Shown here: one piece after another, positions 20,733-30,807 of the stretch | How positions within the stretch are numbered: the first letter of the stretch is position 1 | How the letters are laid out: each line of letters starts with the position of its first letter | Origin: Bowmanella pacifica | GTDB taxonomy: Bacteria > Pseudomonadota > Gammaproteobacteria > Enterobacterales > Alteromonadaceae | NCBI RefSeq assembly: GCF_014645355.1 | Contig: NZ_BMLS01000006.1 | Span: 1-64,000 of the forward strand | Length of the DNA stretch: 64,000 bases | Direction: 5' to 3' | Made by a program: the position numbers and the translations under genes | The notes under the pieces: model-generated | What the model saw: only the letters and a program-made list of their open reading frames with translations | Databases searched by the model: none | What the model was told of the DNA's origin: nothing

Positions 20733-21537
20733 AACCGCATTCCTTGTTCAGTTGTGCTAACCCATTCAGGCTATATTGGCGGCCCGCAAAGTCTGCGACA
20801 GGTACAACCCCCATCAAGCTATTGCAAAGTAGTAGTTGCGTTGCTTGCGCTAGGCAGGAGGGCGCACAGCGGACTTGATATAAACTGTCACCTCGTTTTT
20901 GCAAAATTTGCATCAGGTGCTGACGCATAATGCCATCTACCCCGGCGTATGACAGCTCTGGCGTATACCAGGTATTACCGATACGCCAAAACACATTGGC
21001 CACGGAAGATTCAACCAACATGCCATCGGTATCGCATACCAAAGCGTCTAACCACCCCTGCCTTTGCGCGTGCTGGCGGATCAATACTTGCTCCAGACGA
21101 TTTAAATGCTTGATACCTGCCAATAAGGGCTGCTTGGCCAGTTGTATAGGAGATAAATGTAAGCTGATGCCTTGCTGACGCCACAAAGCATAATGACTTG
21201 GCATAGGATGCAAGCTGATGATCCAATTCGCCTTTGCAGGACTTGGTGGCAAGTAACCACGTCCACCAGAGCCTCTGCTGATCAGAATCTTTAAAACCGC
21301 ATCTGAGTGCCCTATCGCTTGTTTCACACTGCAAGCACCTAAGGCATCCCACTCATGAAAATCAATGCCAAGACGCGCCAGCCCTTGCTCTAATCTGCGT
21401 TGATGTTCTGACCAAAACGCGAGTTCACCGTCTTTTATTCTGATAGTAGTGAATACACCATCACCATATTGAATAGCACGGTCAGAGGCAATAAGTGAGT
21501 CGGCGGGCTGACCATTAATCAGCAAGGACGATGTCAT
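20725..21537 (-). CDS. pabC: Aminodeoxychorismate lyase
   Basis: PLP enzyme of fold type IV that converts 4-amino-4-deoxychorismate to p-aminobenzoate and pyruvate for folate synthesis. Family motifs are ASDRAIQYGDGVFTTIR near the N-terminus, the PLP-lysine region LAGIKHLNRLEQVLIR, and ESSVANVFW. ATG 21537 gives 270 residues. A TTG at 21546 lies closer to an AGGAA and may be the true start. A strong terminator ends only about 20 bp upstream, so expression must come by read-through from fabF or from a promoter inside the fabF end. Confidence 0.9.
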   Translation of the reverse strand: MTSSLLINGQPADSLIASDRAIQYGDGVFTTIRIKDGELAFWSEHQRRLEQGLARLGIDFHEWDALGACSVKQAIGHSDAVLKILISRGSGGRGYLPPSPAKANWIISLHPMPSHYALWRQQGISLHLSPIQLAKQPLLAGIKHLNRLEQVLIRQHAQRQGWLDALVCDTDGMLVESSVANVFWRIGNTWYTPELSYAGVDGIMRQHLMQILQKRGDSLYQVRCAPSCLAQATQLLLCNSLMGVVPVADFAGRQYSLNGLAQLNKECGFV

Positions 21538-21559
21538 CTGAGGCAAGGGTTCCTGTTAC

Positions 21560-21592
21560 AAAAAAAAAGCCTGTCAGAAACTAACAGGCTTT
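21560..21592 (-). terminator. Rho-independent terminator between fabF and pabC
   Basis: On the minus strand, AAAGCCTGT and ACAGGCTTT form a stem followed by nine T residues. It lies just beyond the fabF stop and about 20 bp before the pabC start, so it probably limits how much of the fab transcript continues into pabC-mltG-tmk-holB-tatD. Confidence 0.88.
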
Positions 21593-21610
21593 GATTGCGT
21601 TGTTAAGCAC

Positions 21611-22849
21611 TTAGATTTTTTTGAACAGCAAAGAGCCGTTGGTACCGCCAAAACCGAAGGAGTTACACAAAGCGTACTCCATCTTTACGTCACGTGCGGT
21701 ATGGGGAACAAAATCCAGGTCGCAACCTTCATCCGGGTTGTCCAGGTTAATAGTAGGTGGAACCACCTGATGCACCAAAGACAAGGCAGTAAAGATAGCT
21801 TCAACCGCGCCCGCTGCGCCAAGTAAATGCCCAGTCATAGATTTGGTTGAACTGACCATAACCTGACTGGCTGCTGCGCCGAATATCGACTTAACGGCCT
21901 GCGCTTCAGCAACATCACCGGCAGGCGTAGAGGTGCCATGGGCATTGATATAGCCAACTTGCTCAGCGTTCACACCCGCATCCGCAAGTGCATGAGCCAT
22001 GGCCGCTGCCGCGCCCTGCCCTTCAGAAGGTGGAGACGTCATATGGTAAGCGTCGCCGCTCATGCCAAAACCAACCAGTTCAGCATAGATTTTTGCACCG
22101 CGTGCCTTGGCGTGCTCATACTCTTCCAGCATCACCACACCGGCGCCATCACCCATCACGAATCCGTCACGATCCTTGTCCCAGGGACGGCTTGCTGCCT
22201 TAGGATCATCATTACGGGCAGACAACGCTCTGGCTGCCGCAAAACCACCTAACCCCAAGGGGGTAATGGCCGCTTCAGCACCGCCGGCCAGCATGGCATC
22301 AGCGTCACCATAAGCGATAGTACGGGCCGCAATGCCAATATTGTGCACCCCGGTTGTACACGCAGTAACAATATTCAGGTTCGGTCCCTTCAGGCCTTCC
22401 ATAATCGACAGAAAACCAGAAATCATATTAGTGATGGTAGAGGGCACAAAGAACGGGGAAATCTTACGAGGTCCCGACGCCAGCAATTTACTGTGGTTCT
22501 CTTCAATGAGTCCCAATCCACCTATGCCGGATCCTACGGCAACCCCTACACGGCCGGCATTGGCCTCGGAGATTTGCAAACCGGAATCCTTCAGTGCCTG
22601 CATACCGGCAGCCACTCCATACTGGATGAACAAGTCCATCTTTTTGCTTTCTTTCTTGGGCATGTACTGCTCAACATCGAAGCCTTTCACAGCACCAGCA
22701 AAACGGGTGGAAAAGTTGCTCACATCGAAGCTTTCGATATTGCCAATACCACTTTCACCTCGCAGTAATGCATTCCAGGTTGAGGTGGTATCCAAGCCCA
22801 AAGGGGAAAGCATGCCAAGACCTGTTACTACAACACGACGTTTTGACAC
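21611..22849 (-). CDS. fabF: 3-oxoacyl-ACP synthase II
   Basis: Condensing enzyme for chain elongation in type II fatty-acid synthesis, important for cis-vaccenate formation. The Cys-His-His triad is visible: nucleophile in [14 protein letters not shown], first His in [11 protein letters not shown] and second in [15 protein letters not shown]. The 412-residue length is standard. The start is GTG 22849 with a strong GGAGG. It lies 77 bp after acpP, in the conserved acpP-fabF order. Confidence 0.97.
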   Translation of the reverse strand: MSKRRVVVTGLGMLSPLGLDTTSTWNALLRGESGIGNIESFDVSNFSTRFAGAVKGFDVEQYMPKKESKKMDLFIQYGVAAGMQALKDSGLQISEANAGRVGVAVGSGIGGLGLIEENHSKLLASGPRKISPFFVPSTITNMISGFLSIMEGLKGPNLNIVTACTTGVHNIGIAARTIAYGDADAMLAGGAEAAITPLGLGGFAAARALSARNDDPKAASRPWDKDRDGFVMGDGAGVVMLEEYEHAKARGAKIYAELVGFGMSGDAYHMTSPPSEGQGAAAAMAHALADAGVNAEQVGYINAHGTSTPAGDVAEAQAVKSIFGAAASQVMVSSTKSMTGHLLGAAGAVEAIFTALSLVHQVVPPTINLDNPDEGCDLDFVPHTARDVKMEYALCNSFGFGGTNGSLLFKKI

Positions 22850-22926
22850 TATGGCCTCCGCAAGGGATATAGTCTTTATAGGTAGGAAAAGAAACGGCTC
22901 TGAGCGAGCCGTTGATTTCTATCTTC

Positions 22927-23166
22927 TTACGCGTCTTTGTGAGCGTTGATGTAGTCGATAGCAGATTGAACAGTAGTGATCTTCTCGGCTTCTTCGTCTG
23001 GAATCTCAGTATCAAACTCTTCTTCCAGTGCCATCACCAGCTCAACAGTATCCAAAGAATCAGCACCCAGATCGTCAACGAAGGACGCTTCAGGCTTTAC
23101 TTCTTCTTCTTTAACGCCCAATTGTTCTACGATGATTTTAATTACGCGTTCTTCGATATTACTCAT
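22927..23166 (-). CDS. acpP: Acyl carrier protein
   Basis: A 79-residue acidic carrier that holds growing acyl chains on a 4'-phosphopantetheine arm. The attachment serine is in [18 protein letters not shown], nearly identical to E. coli AcpP. It has 192 bp upstream separating it from fabG, enough for its own promoter, as expected for the most abundant protein of the cluster. Confidence 0.98.
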   Translation of the reverse strand: MSNIEERVIKIIVEQLGVKEEEVKPEASFVDDLGADSLDTVELVMALEEEFDTEIPDEEAEKITTVQSAIDYINAHKDA

Positions 23167-23358
23167 AATTCTAGTTTTCCCTTAAAGTGAGGCTAGATGT
23201 GAATTTGGCAGTAGTGTATTCAGCAACTCCAGGCCTTGCAAGCAAGAGAATGAAGTTTTTTTCTGGTCAAACCACAAATGCGCTCAATTAACAATCATTA
23301 ACAGGTACAGGAAATTTACCTGCACAAATACGTAAGATTACTGCAGTTGGCTACATAA

Positions 23359-24096
23359 TCAAGCCATAAACATCCCGCCATTTACATGAATAGTCTCGCC
23401 GGTGATGTACGCTGCCCCTTCAGAAACCAGGAAGGCCACCGTTGCTGCGATCTCTTCGGGATTTCCCAACCTATTGGCCGGAATGTCCTTAAAGATGGCT
23501 TCACGCTGCTCATCCGTCAATGCTTTGGTCATATCGGTATCAATAAAACCGGGTGACACTGTGTTCACCGTAATACCACGGGAAGCCACTTCCCGGGCCA
23601 ATGACTTAGAGAAACCAATGACACCGGCTTTAGCTGCCGCGTAGTTGGCTTGCCCTGCATTACCAGCACTACCGACCACAGAGCCGATATTGACAATGCG
23701 ACCTGCACGCTTTTTCATCATGCCACGCAATACTGCTTTGGACAGACGGAAAATAGATGTCAGGTTGGTATCCATGATATCCGACCATTCATCATCTTTC
23801 ATGCGCATCAGCAAATTATCGCGCGTAATACCGGCGTTATTGATCAAAATATCAATCTCACCATATTCGCTGCGAATTTGTTCAAGACAGGCATCAAGTT
23901 GCGCGCTGTCCGTGACATTTAATGCCAGGCCTTTACCATTGGCGCCCAAATACTCACTAATAGCAGCGGCACCACTGCCAGAGGTGGCGGTACCAATTAC
24001 GGTTGCGCCCTGCGCTGCCAGTTTCTGGGCCACAGCTTTACCTATGCCACGGCTCGCGCCGGTTACCAGGGCCACTTTGCCTTGTAGTTCAGACAT
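23359..24096 (-). CDS. fabG: 3-oxoacyl-ACP reductase
   Basis: NADPH-dependent short-chain dehydrogenase that reduces beta-ketoacyl-ACP. The cofactor motif VTGASRGIGKAVA is at the N-terminus, with NNAG in ILINNAGITRDN. The catalytic Ser-Tyr-Lys is in IGSVVGSAGNAGQANYAAAK. The 245 residues end GGMFMA, as usual. It lies 14 bp downstream of fabD and is probably cotranscribed with it. Confidence 0.97.
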   Translation of the reverse strand: MSELQGKVALVTGASRGIGKAVAQKLAAQGATVIGTATSGSGAAAISEYLGANGKGLALNVTDSAQLDACLEQIRSEYGEIDILINNAGITRDNLLMRMKDDEWSDIMDTNLTSIFRLSKAVLRGMMKKRAGRIVNIGSVVGSAGNAGQANYAAAKAGVIGFSKSLAREVASRGITVNTVSPGFIDTDMTKALTDEQREAIFKDIPANRLGNPEEIAATVAFLVSEGAAYITGETIHVNGGMFMA

Positions 24097-24110
24097 GTTG
24101 GTCTTCCTTT

Positions 24111-25034
24111 TTATACATTTGCATTCAACGAGTCAGGCGTGTTGATGGCATCAACTTCCAGACTCTTATCAATACGCTTGATAAGACCGGTCAGCACTTT
24201 GCCCGGTCCGACTTCCAATACTTTTTGTGCGCCCAACTCGGCCAGCTTCTGTACCGACTCGGTCCATCTTACCGGGCTGTATAACTGGCGTACCAAGGCA
24301 TCACGAATGTGTGCCGGATCATCGCTCATGGCCACATCCACATTATTTACCACAGGAATAACCGGCGCGTTAATCTGCAGCTTTTCAAGTTCAACGGCCA
24401 GTTTTTCAGCCGCAGGCTTCATCAGTGCGCAGTGAGACGGCACACTGACAGGTAATGGCAACGCACGTTTTGCCCCTGCTTCTTTACACGCTTCGCCGGC
24501 TCTGGCAACCGCTTCGGTCTGCCCGGCAATCACCACCTGGCCGGGGCTGTTAAAGTTAACCGCGGACACCACGTCACCCTGGGCGGCCTGCTCACAAGCA
24601 GCAATCACTTTATCGTCGTCCAGGCCGATAATGGCATACATAGCGCCAGTGCCTGCCGGTACTGCTTGTTGCATTAATTCACCACGCAGTTGAACCAGTT
24701 TGATGGCGTCCTGAAAGTCCAGTACACCGGCACAGACCAGAGCCGAATACTCACCTAAACTGTGTCCGGCCAAGACCTGAGGCTGTTCTCCCCCTTTAGC
24801 CTGCCACACGCGCCAAATAGCGACACTGGCCGCCAACAACGCAGGTTGAGTGCGGTGGGTTGCATTCAGGTCGGCTTCCGGACCATTTTGGATCAATGCC
24901 CACAAGTCATATCCGAGTACTTCACTGGCCTGAGCGAAAGTCTCTTGTACTTGCGGATATTCGACTGCCAGGTCCGCCAGCATGCCAACACTTTGGGATC
25001 CCTGGCCGGGGAAGACAAATGCCAATTTTGCCAT
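24111..25034 (-). CDS. fabD: Malonyl-CoA:ACP transacylase
   Basis: Transfers malonyl from CoA to ACP to supply the elongation unit. The nucleophile elbow AGHSLGEYSAL, the N-terminal FVFPGQGSQSVGM and the C-terminal EVGPGKVLTGLIKRI are all characteristic. ATG 25034 (307 residues) has AGGAG 7 nt upstream; a TTG two codons earlier is less likely. It lies between fabH and fabG as in E. coli. Confidence 0.97.
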   Translation of the reverse strand: MAKLAFVFPGQGSQSVGMLADLAVEYPQVQETFAQASEVLGYDLWALIQNGPEADLNATHRTQPALLAASVAIWRVWQAKGGEQPQVLAGHSLGEYSALVCAGVLDFQDAIKLVQLRGELMQQAVPAGTGAMYAIIGLDDDKVIAACEQAAQGDVVSAVNFNSPGQVVIAGQTEAVARAGEACKEAGAKRALPLPVSVPSHCALMKPAAEKLAVELEKLQINAPVIPVVNNVDVAMSDDPAHIRDALVRQLYSPVRWTESVQKLAELGAQKVLEVGPGKVLTGLIKRIDKSLEVDAINTPDSLNANV

Positions 25035-25190
25035 TTTCAATCTCCTGATTTTTTCTGCTCACGCGGTTCTGACACCTTGGTGTAAAAATCACAGAGACAA
25101 AAGCACATAGGCAGGCAACATATCAGCCTCCCTATGAACTCATTGACATCTGTACCGAAAACGCCGAACCGGGCGATGAATAAGAAACTA

Positions 25191-26150
25191 TTAGTAACGA
25201 ACCAGGGCCGATGCCCAGGCAAACCCACCGCCGAACGCTTCCAGCAGCAAGTTATGACCGCGTTGAATGCGCCCATCGCGAATGGCCGTATCCAGCGCCG
25301 TAGGTACGGTCGCGGCCGAGGTATTGCCATAATCCTGAAGCGTAAGCACCACGCGATCCATGGGCATTTCAAGCTTCTTAGCCGTGGCTTTAATAATGCG
25401 GAAATTAGCCTGGTGCGGTACCAACCAGTCCAGATCGGACTTTTGCATATTATTGGCGGCTAAGGTTTGCTCAACCAGTTCGCTTAATTTAGTCACAGCG
25501 ACCTTGAATACCTCATTGCCTTTCATTACGCCCCAATTTTCATGCACAGACTGTTCTTCACCGCGGCTGGGGTTACCCACATACAACAAATCGTTGTATG
25601 AGCCAGCAGCATGAATATGGGTAGAAAGAATACCAGGCTCTTCGCTGGCTTCCAGAATGGTGGCGCCCGCGGCATCACCAAACAAAATAACCATGGTGCG
25701 ATCAGAAGGAGAAACCAAACGACTTAGGCAATCTGAGCCGATGACCAAAATCCGCTTAGCCATACCTGACTTAATATATTGATCTGCCACGCTCAGCGCG
25801 TAACAGTAGCCAGCACAAGCGGCGGCGACGTCAAAGGCAGGGATGCCATCCAAGCCAAGAATTTTTTGGATATCACAAGCGGCGCTAGGAAGGGCTTTGT
25901 CATGACTGGTAGTCGCGCACACAATCATATCTATACTGCGAGGGTCGATGTCGGCCATTTCAATGGCTTTCAGGGATGCTTCTGCGCCCATAGTCGCAAC
26001 CGTTTCATCCGCCCCGATAATGCGTCTTTCCTTTATACCTGTTCTGTCGGTAATCCATTCATCGTTGGTATCGACCATTTGCTCCAGATCGGCATTGGAA
26101 CGAACTTGGCTGGGATAATAACTGCCGGTGCCGATGATTCTTGAATACAT
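25191..26150 (-). CDS. fabH: 3-oxoacyl-ACP synthase III
   Basis: Starts fatty-acid chains by condensing acetyl-CoA with malonyl-ACP. The active-site Cys is in [15 protein letters not shown], the His in [10 protein letters not shown] and the Asn in [10 protein letters not shown]. The 319-residue length is standard. It follows plsX by 2 bp. A 156-bp gap before fabD is free of genes and could hold a secondary promoter. Confidence 0.97.
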   Translation of the reverse strand: MYSRIIGTGSYYPSQVRSNADLEQMVDTNDEWITDRTGIKERRIIGADETVATMGAEASLKAIEMADIDPRSIDMIVCATTSHDKALPSAACDIQKILGLDGIPAFDVAAACAGYCYALSVADQYIKSGMAKRILVIGSDCLSRLVSPSDRTMVILFGDAAGATILEASEEPGILSTHIHAAGSYNDLLYVGNPSRGEEQSVHENWGVMKGNEVFKVAVTKLSELVEQTLAANNMQKSDLDWLVPHQANFRIIKATAKKLEMPMDRVVLTLQDYGNTSAATVPTALDTAIRDGRIQRGHNLLLEAFGGGFAWASALVRY

Positions 26151-26152
26151 GC

Positions 26153-27178
26153 TTAAGGCCTTTCCATTAGAAGAGTTTCTATTTTATGTTTTATCTTGCT
26201 CGGAACCTGTCTGGTAACTTCCTGCATCGCCTCTTTAATGGCATACAGGAAAGCTTCGCTGGAGGCATTACCATGGCTCTTAACGACAATTCCGCGCAAT
26301 CCTATCAGACTGGCGCCATTATACTGGTCGGGGTTCACCCTGGCGTAAATCTTTTTCAGGATAGGTAGCGCCATACGCGCCATTATCCGGGTGAACAGGT
26401 TTTTGCCTGAAACACGTTTCACTTCGGTAAAAATCAGCTTCCCCAGCCCCTCACAAGCTTTAAGAGCAATATTGCCAACAAAACCGTCAGTGACCACCAC
26501 ATCGGCCTTATCGGTAAAAATATCATTGCCCTCAATGTAGCCAATGTAATTAATACTGGGCACCGAGGATAAAATTTGTGCCGTATGCTTGACCTGATCA
26601 TTGCCCTTTATCTGCTCTTCACCAACATTGAGTAAAGCAACTCTTGGGCGTTCCATCCCTTCCACTTCCTCGGCCAATACCGACCCCATCACCGCATACT
26701 GAAACAGGATTTCTGAATCACAGTTCACGTTGGCACCTAAGTCCAGCAGATATACTTTTCGATGACTGATAGTGGGAAGTGATGAGATTAAAGCTGGCCG
26801 GTCAATACCCGGTAAGGTCTTGAGCACATAATAGGCCATGGCTAGTAATGCACCGGTGTTACCGGCACTGACACAAGCATCAGCCTGACCGGATTCAACC
26901 AGTTCCAACGCTCTGCGCATGGAAGATTTATTTTTGCTACGTAGCGCAGTGCTTGGCCGTTCATCCATACCAACCACTTGTTCGGTTGGTTCAATTTGCA
27001 ACTGTGACGATGGTGCCTGCGGATATTTCGCCAGGCCTTCGTTCAATGCCTGAGGATCACCACATAAAATAAGATGAAGATGAGGGAATTCCGTCACCGC
27101 ATGAACAGCAGCTTCAAGAGTAACAGGGGGGCCTATATCGCCCCCCATCATATCTAACGCAATGGTTAGATTAGTCAA
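26153..27178 (-). CDS. plsX: Phosphate acyltransferase PlsX
   Basis: Makes acyl-phosphate from acyl-ACP for PlsY in phospholipid synthesis; peripheral membrane protein. The N-terminus [16 protein letters not shown] and the segments [12 protein letters not shown] and DLGANVNC are family hallmarks. The start is TTG 27178 with a weak ribosome-binding site; it aligns with the usual MTRLTLALDVMGGD start of E. coli PlsX. It lies 11 bp after rpmF, in the conserved yceD-rpmF-plsX-fab order. Confidence 0.95.
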   Translation of the reverse strand: MTNLTIALDMMGGDIGPPVTLEAAVHAVTEFPHLHLILCGDPQALNEGLAKYPQAPSSQLQIEPTEQVVGMDERPSTALRSKNKSSMRRALELVESGQADACVSAGNTGALLAMAYYVLKTLPGIDRPALISSLPTISHRKVYLLDLGANVNCDSEILFQYAVMGSVLAEEVEGMERPRVALLNVGEEQIKGNDQVKHTAQILSSVPSINYIGYIEGNDIFTDKADVVVTDGFVGNIALKACEGLGKLIFTEVKRVSGKNLFTRIMARMALPILKKIYARVNPDQYNGASLIGLRGIVVKSHGNASSEAFLYAIKEAMQEVTRQVPSKIKHKIETLLMERP

Positions 27179-27189
27179 AGTCAGCCCGC

Positions 27190-27360
27190 TTAGTTAGCGA
27201 TGACTTTTTTGCCTTTGTAGTAACCGTCAGCCGTTACGTGATGACGACGATGCGTCTCGCCTGACGTGGAATCTACAGACAAAGTTTCCGCAGTCAAAGC
27301 ATCATGCGAACGACGCATACCACGCTTAGAACGGGTTTTACGATTCTGTTGTACCGCCAT
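27190..27360 (-). CDS. rpmF: 50S ribosomal protein L32
   Basis: A 56-residue basic ribosomal protein, starting [20 protein letters not shown] and ending [11 protein letters not shown]. The family's Cys-free gammaproteobacterial form is recognisable. It lies 3 bp after yceD and 11 bp before plsX. It is too short for default gene-length cut-offs but certain by sequence and context. Confidence 0.97.
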   Translation of the reverse strand: MAVQQNRKTRSKRGMRRSHDALTAETLSVDSTSGETHRRHHVTADGYYKGKKVIAN

Positions 27361-27363
27361 TAC

Positions 27364-27891
27364 CTACTCCTGATCTCGCTTAAGTTCTTTCAACACCGCA
27401 AAGGGGTTTGGACGCTCAGCCACCGGTTCAATTACTCCATAGCTCATTTCATCCTCGCTTACCTTGCAGTCTTTTTCTGCGTGAAAGGCCACAATAGGCA
27501 AGGCTAAAATAAGCTCATCCTCAAAGAGTTGAAGTAAATTGACTTCTCCATGGTCATTGACCTCTACCGGCTCATAAGCCTCCGGTATCTCATCTGTGTC
27601 TTGATCAGGCTTTATCGGACTGAAGCAAAATGACACATCCAAATGATGAGCAAAGGTGCCATGACACCTTTGGCAGATAAGCGAAACTTCGGTAGCCAGG
27701 TGGCCTTCGAAAAAAGTCAGACCCTGCGCGTCTTTGTCGAATTTGACTTCAATCTCAATGTCCTGGTTTGCCTCAGCGACTGCCTGTTGCAATCGAACCA
27801 TGTCTTTAGGCACCATCACGCCGAAATACTCGGAACGCTTCATGGCGCTTTTGACCGGATCCAGTTGTTTGGGCAATTTCACTTTCTGCAT
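27364..27891 (-). CDS. yceD: YceD (DUF177) 23S rRNA accumulation protein
   Basis: 175 residues, clearly homologous to E. coli YceD, which is reported to affect 23S rRNA accumulation. The pattern MQKVKLPKQLDPVKSA, the Cys pair in LICQRCHG, the segment EAYEPVEVNDHGE and the ending RPNPFAVLKELKR are conserved. ATG 27891 is fixed by that conserved N-terminus. It is the first gene of the rpmF-plsX-fab operon. A near-consensus sigma-70 promoter lies so close that the mRNA should have almost no leader. Confidence 0.95.
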   Translation of the reverse strand: MQKVKLPKQLDPVKSAMKRSEYFGVMVPKDMVRLQQAVAEANQDIEIEVKFDKDAQGLTFFEGHLATEVSLICQRCHGTFAHHLDVSFCFSPIKPDQDTDEIPEAYEPVEVNDHGEVNLLQLFEDELILALPIVAFHAEKDCKVSEDEMSYGVIEPVAERPNPFAVLKELKRDQE

Positions 27892-27900
27892 AGGGCGCGC

Positions 27901-27929
27901 ATGATATAGCCACGAACAAGCTTAGTCAA
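27901..27929 (-). promoter_or_regulatory. Sigma-70 promoter of yceD-rpmF-plsX
   Basis: On the minus strand, TTGACT (27929-27924), 17 bp, then TATCAT (27906-27901). The yceD ATG begins 9 bp after the -10 box, so transcription should start about 2-4 nt before the start codon. Confidence 0.65.
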
Positions 27930-27952
27930 AGAAAATCTATGCCGACAAGGCC

Positions 27953-27982
27953 TTGGGTAAAGCACCAAGACATGGTTACAAT
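27953..27982 (+). promoter_or_regulatory. Putative promoter of maf
   Basis: TTGGGT (27953-27958), 18 bp, TACAAT (27977-27982), 33 bp before the maf start. It is divergent from the yceD promoter. Confidence 0.45.
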
Positions 27983-28015
27983 CCCCCTTCTTTTTATGTT
28001 GATGGACTTTCCGGC

Positions 28016-28612
28016 ATGCAATTGATTCTCGCCTCCACCTCTCCTTATCGTAAAAGCTTGCTGGAAAAACTGGCGATTCCCTTTATTTGCGCCAGCCCCC
28101 AAGCCGATGAAACCCCTATGGAAGGCGAAACTCCAGACATGCTGGTCAGCCGCCTGGCCAGAGCCAAAGCCGAATCAGTGGCGCAGCAGATGGATATACC
28201 AAGTTTGGTTATCGGCTCCGATCAGGTCGCTTCACTGGATGGGCAGATTATTGGTAAACCCCTCACTCATGACGCCGCTGTGGCACAATTAACTCACGCC
28301 AGTGGCAGACTCGTGCGTTTCTATACCGGCTTATGTTTATTTAACAGCGTCACTGGGGAAAGTCAGTTAAAAATAGAAACCTTCGATGTGCAGTTCAGGC
28401 AGCTCAATGAGGAACAGATAGAAGCCTACCTGCAAAAGGAACAACCCTACCAATGTGCTGGCAGCTTCAAAAGCGAAGGCCTTGGGATTTGTTTATTCGA
28501 ACGTTTATCCGGTCGCGATCCGAACAGTCTGGTGGGCCTACCTCTTATCGCACTCATTGATATGCTGCAAAAAGCAGGAATAGACCCTTTGTCCAGTCAC
28601 TCGTCAGATTAA
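28016..28612 (+). CDS. yceF: Maf/YceF-type nucleoside triphosphate pyrophosphatase
   Basis: House-cleaning pyrophosphatase (7-methyl-GTP type in E. coli YceF) that removes modified nucleotides. The N-terminus [17 protein letters not shown] and the motif [12 protein letters not shown] are diagnostic, with [12 protein letters not shown]-like [12 protein letters not shown] at the end. ATG 28016 (198 residues) matches the family start; an upstream start would add 21 unconserved residues. It is divergent from yceD, as in E. coli, and overlaps the convergent phosphatase gene by 4 bp. Confidence 0.93.
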   Translation: MQLILASTSPYRKSLLEKLAIPFICASPQADETPMEGETPDMLVSRLARAKAESVAQQMDIPSLVIGSDQVASLDGQIIGKPLTHDAAVAQLTHASGRLVRFYTGLCLFNSVTGESQLKIETFDVQFRQLNEEQIEAYLQKEQPYQCAGSFKSEGLGICLFERLSGRDPNSLVGLPLIALIDMLQKAGIDPLSSHSSD

Positions 28613-29250
28613 GACAGATAAGTTTGCAACTGAGCCAACGAGTCAACAATAATCAGCGGCTGATGCTGTGCAAGCCGTTCACTCTCATGCACACCATGGC
28701 TGACGGCTATGCGATCCATGCCAAGTTGCTCAGCCATCTGCATATCATAAACCGTATCACCAATCATAACTGCCTCTTCGGCGCTGACTCGCAATTCGTC
28801 CAGCAGTTGGCTCAGCATATCAGAGGATGGCTTAGACTCTGCTTCGTCACCGCAGCGGGAAGCATGAAAGAAATGGCCGGTGTTGGTGTCCTGCCAAACC
28901 CGGTTCAGGCCTCTTCTGGCTTTGCCGGTGGCAACAGCCAACAAACGCCCCTGCCCCAACAAATTTTCCAATAATGAGAATGCCCCTTCAAACATGGGTG
29001 TTGGGGTTTTATCATTTTCTACGTATTCTTGTTTGTAGCATTCAAACAACAACTGTTGCTCTTCGGCGGGCAGCTTTCCAAACAAAATCTGCATGGCCGG
29101 CAATAAGCTGATGCCAATAATGTCTTTCACTGCTGCCTCGGTTGGCACCGGCAGATTTGCCCGTAGAGCTGCGGTTTGCATGGCGGACACAATTCTGGCA
29201 CCTGAGTCCATCAACGTGCCGTCCCAATCAAAAATAACCAGCTTATACAT
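28609..29250 (-). CDS. HAD-superfamily phosphatase (Gph-like)
   Basis: A 213-residue HAD-IA hydrolase. The nucleophile motif [13 protein letters not shown] is at the N-terminus and the acidic motif [17 protein letters not shown] near residue 165; a helical cap lies between. Close relatives next to rluC are usually annotated as phosphoglycolate phosphatase-like, but the substrate is not readable from sequence. It follows rluC by 1 bp and is certainly cotranscribed with it. Confidence 0.88.
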   Translation of the reverse strand: MYKLVIFDWDGTLMDSGARIVSAMQTAALRANLPVPTEAAVKDIIGISLLPAMQILFGKLPAEEQQLLFECYKQEYVENDKTPTPMFEGAFSLLENLLGQGRLLAVATGKARRGLNRVWQDTNTGHFFHASRCGDEAESKPSSDMLSQLLDELRVSAEEAVMIGDTVYDMQMAEQLGMDRIAVSHGVHESERLAQHQPLIIVDSLAQLQTYLS

Positions 29251-29251
29251 C

Positions 29252-30199
29252 TTATTTACGCATCTGCTTTAATACGGCGGTCAACTGAGGGTCTAAAGGC
29301 GCATTCAAGCTCAGACGTTCCCCACTCTTAGGATGAATAAAAGACAACGTGAAGGCATGTAAGAACAGTCTTTTTAATCCTAGCGTTGTCATATGACGAT
29401 TAAATGACTCATCGCCATATTTGTCGTCACAGGCAATAGCATGTCCGGCATGCAGGCAATGCACCCTGATCTGGTGTGTCCTTCCGGTCACAGGGAAAGC
29501 TTCCACTAGGGTGGCGCCGGAAAAACGCTCCAAAACCTGATAACGCGTTTCAGATTCCTTACCATCGGGTGCCACAGACACCATTCTCTCACCAGACTTT
29601 AGAATATTTTTTCTCAGTGGGGCTCTGACTTTATGTCGATTGTCTGGCCACTCGCCAGCCACTAAGGCGTGATATCGCTTATCAACAGTCTTGTCGCGAA
29701 GCTGTTCATGCAAAGACTTCAGGGCTGAACGTCGCTTCGCAATCAGCAAACAACCTGAAGTATCTCTGTCGAGGCGATGTACCAACTCCAGATACTTTTG
29801 CTCTGGACGCAAAGCTCTCAGCGCTTCAATCACGCCAAAGCTCAGCCCGCTCCCCCCATGCACCGCCATACCGGACTGTTTATTAATGGCAATGAGCTGA
29901 TCATCCTCAAACAGAATATGCTGTTCCAGGGTCGAGACTTTATCCAGTTTAACCGAAGGGCCTTGGGCTTTTTCTGCCACCTTCAAGGGCGGTATGCGCA
30001 CGATGTCATTCGCCTGCAGCTTATAGTCAGGTTTAATACGTCCTTTATTAACCCGTACTTCCCCCTTACGCAAAACACGATAAATCAAGCTTTTAGGCAC
30101 CCCTTTTAACTGAGTGCGCAAAAAGTTATCGATTCTCTGCCCTTCAAGCTCCGGATCAACCTGAATAAGTTGTACTTTTGATGATATTTGTTCTGTCAT
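29252..30199 (-). CDS. rluC: 23S rRNA pseudouridine(955/2504/2580) synthase
   Basis: RNA-modifying enzyme of the RluA family. The N-terminal S4 RNA-binding domain (residues about 18-80, [20 protein letters not shown]) precedes the catalytic domain with [16 protein letters not shown] (catalytic Asp) and [17 protein letters not shown]. The 315 residues match E. coli RluC, and the divergent rne/rluC arrangement is the same as in E. coli. Confidence 0.94.
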   Translation of the reverse strand: MTEQISSKVQLIQVDPELEGQRIDNFLRTQLKGVPKSLIYRVLRKGEVRVNKGRIKPDYKLQANDIVRIPPLKVAEKAQGPSVKLDKVSTLEQHILFEDDQLIAINKQSGMAVHGGSGLSFGVIEALRALRPEQKYLELVHRLDRDTSGCLLIAKRRSALKSLHEQLRDKTVDKRYHALVAGEWPDNRHKVRAPLRKNILKSGERMVSVAPDGKESETRYQVLERFSGATLVEAFPVTGRTHQIRVHCLHAGHAIACDDKYGDESFNRHMTTLGLKRLFLHAFTLSFIHPKSGERLSLNAPLDPQLTAVLKQMRK

Positions 30200-30461
30200 A
30201 GGACGCCTATTTTACCTTATTTAGGCAGCACGTAACTGAAAATTTCACACAAGAATTTTTGCTAGCCAGATGCTTATACCATCGCATAAGACATCTTCAG
30301 CACTTAACGCCCACAGACATAACTCACGGCCAGGTAAGCTAAGAAAAACTATCAGAAAGGGCCCACTCACTTAATATTTGAATTACCTTGCCTGTAAACT
30401 TCCTTTAGTGCGATAATCACAAGGCTTTTGATCTTAAAAACAAGATGATCAGGCCTGTCAA

Positions 30462-30467
30462 TATAAT
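30462..30467 (+). promoter_or_regulatory. Putative -10 box of rne
   Basis: Perfect TATAAT. No good -35 hexamer lies at 16-18 bp. A start near 30474 would give a leader of about 334 nt, close to the 361-nt rne leader of E. coli. Confidence 0.45.
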
Positions 30468-30499
30468 ACAGGTCGGGTTCTGAACGCTAAGCGACAGAT

Positions 30500-30600
30500 T
30501 CTCATCGAGGTGGTGAGTAAGCGAGCATACCGGGCACGAAGAGTGTAAAAGTTCGTGTATCACGGCAAGGCAGAACCCAGGCAAAAAAACAAATTTTTTA
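30500..30600 (+). ncRNA. rne 5' UTR autoregulatory element (rne5-like)
   Basis: GTGA (30513-30516) pairs with TCAC (30560-30563) around an inner stem CACGAA/TTCGTG (30535-30540 with 30552-30557). The segment around AGCGAGCATACCGGGCACGA resembles, from memory, the conserved hairpin by which RNase E senses its own mRNA in enterics. Position relative to rne supports this; a covariance-model search was not possible. Confidence 0.55.
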
Positions 30601-30807
30601 AGAATTAGATCGCTATCGAAGCAAAGTATTAAACCAGTTTGAATACCCGTCAGGCCAACATAATGCCTGACAGGCAGTCTGTAATTAAGACCACACAATT
30701 TATTGGCTTGAGCCACCACCCAGTCGGGAGACTGCACTGTTAAGACGCTGTGAGACGCTGGTGGGATCTTGTATTTCGATAGTGATCGATACCTATCGAG
30801 TCACGAA

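Larger units (their letters stand above)
30200..30807 (+). other. Intergenic region rluC-rne: rne promoter and long leader
   Basis: 608 bp without a credible gene. The first part (30200-30440) carries the divergent rluC upstream region and shows nothing distinctive. A TATAAT lies at 30462-30467, followed by about 340 bp of untranslated leader with hairpins at 30513-30563 and 30649-30671. An open frame on the minus strand (30417-30737) has no recognisable product and crosses the leader elements. Confidence 0.6.

Noticed and set aside
22332-22949. 205-codon open frame on the plus strand opposite fabF
   Set aside because: Shadow of fabF; no motif.
30417-30737. 106-codon open frame on the minus strand upstream of rne
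   Set aside because: Overlaps the rne promoter and leader hairpins; no similarity recognised and no ribosome-binding site.
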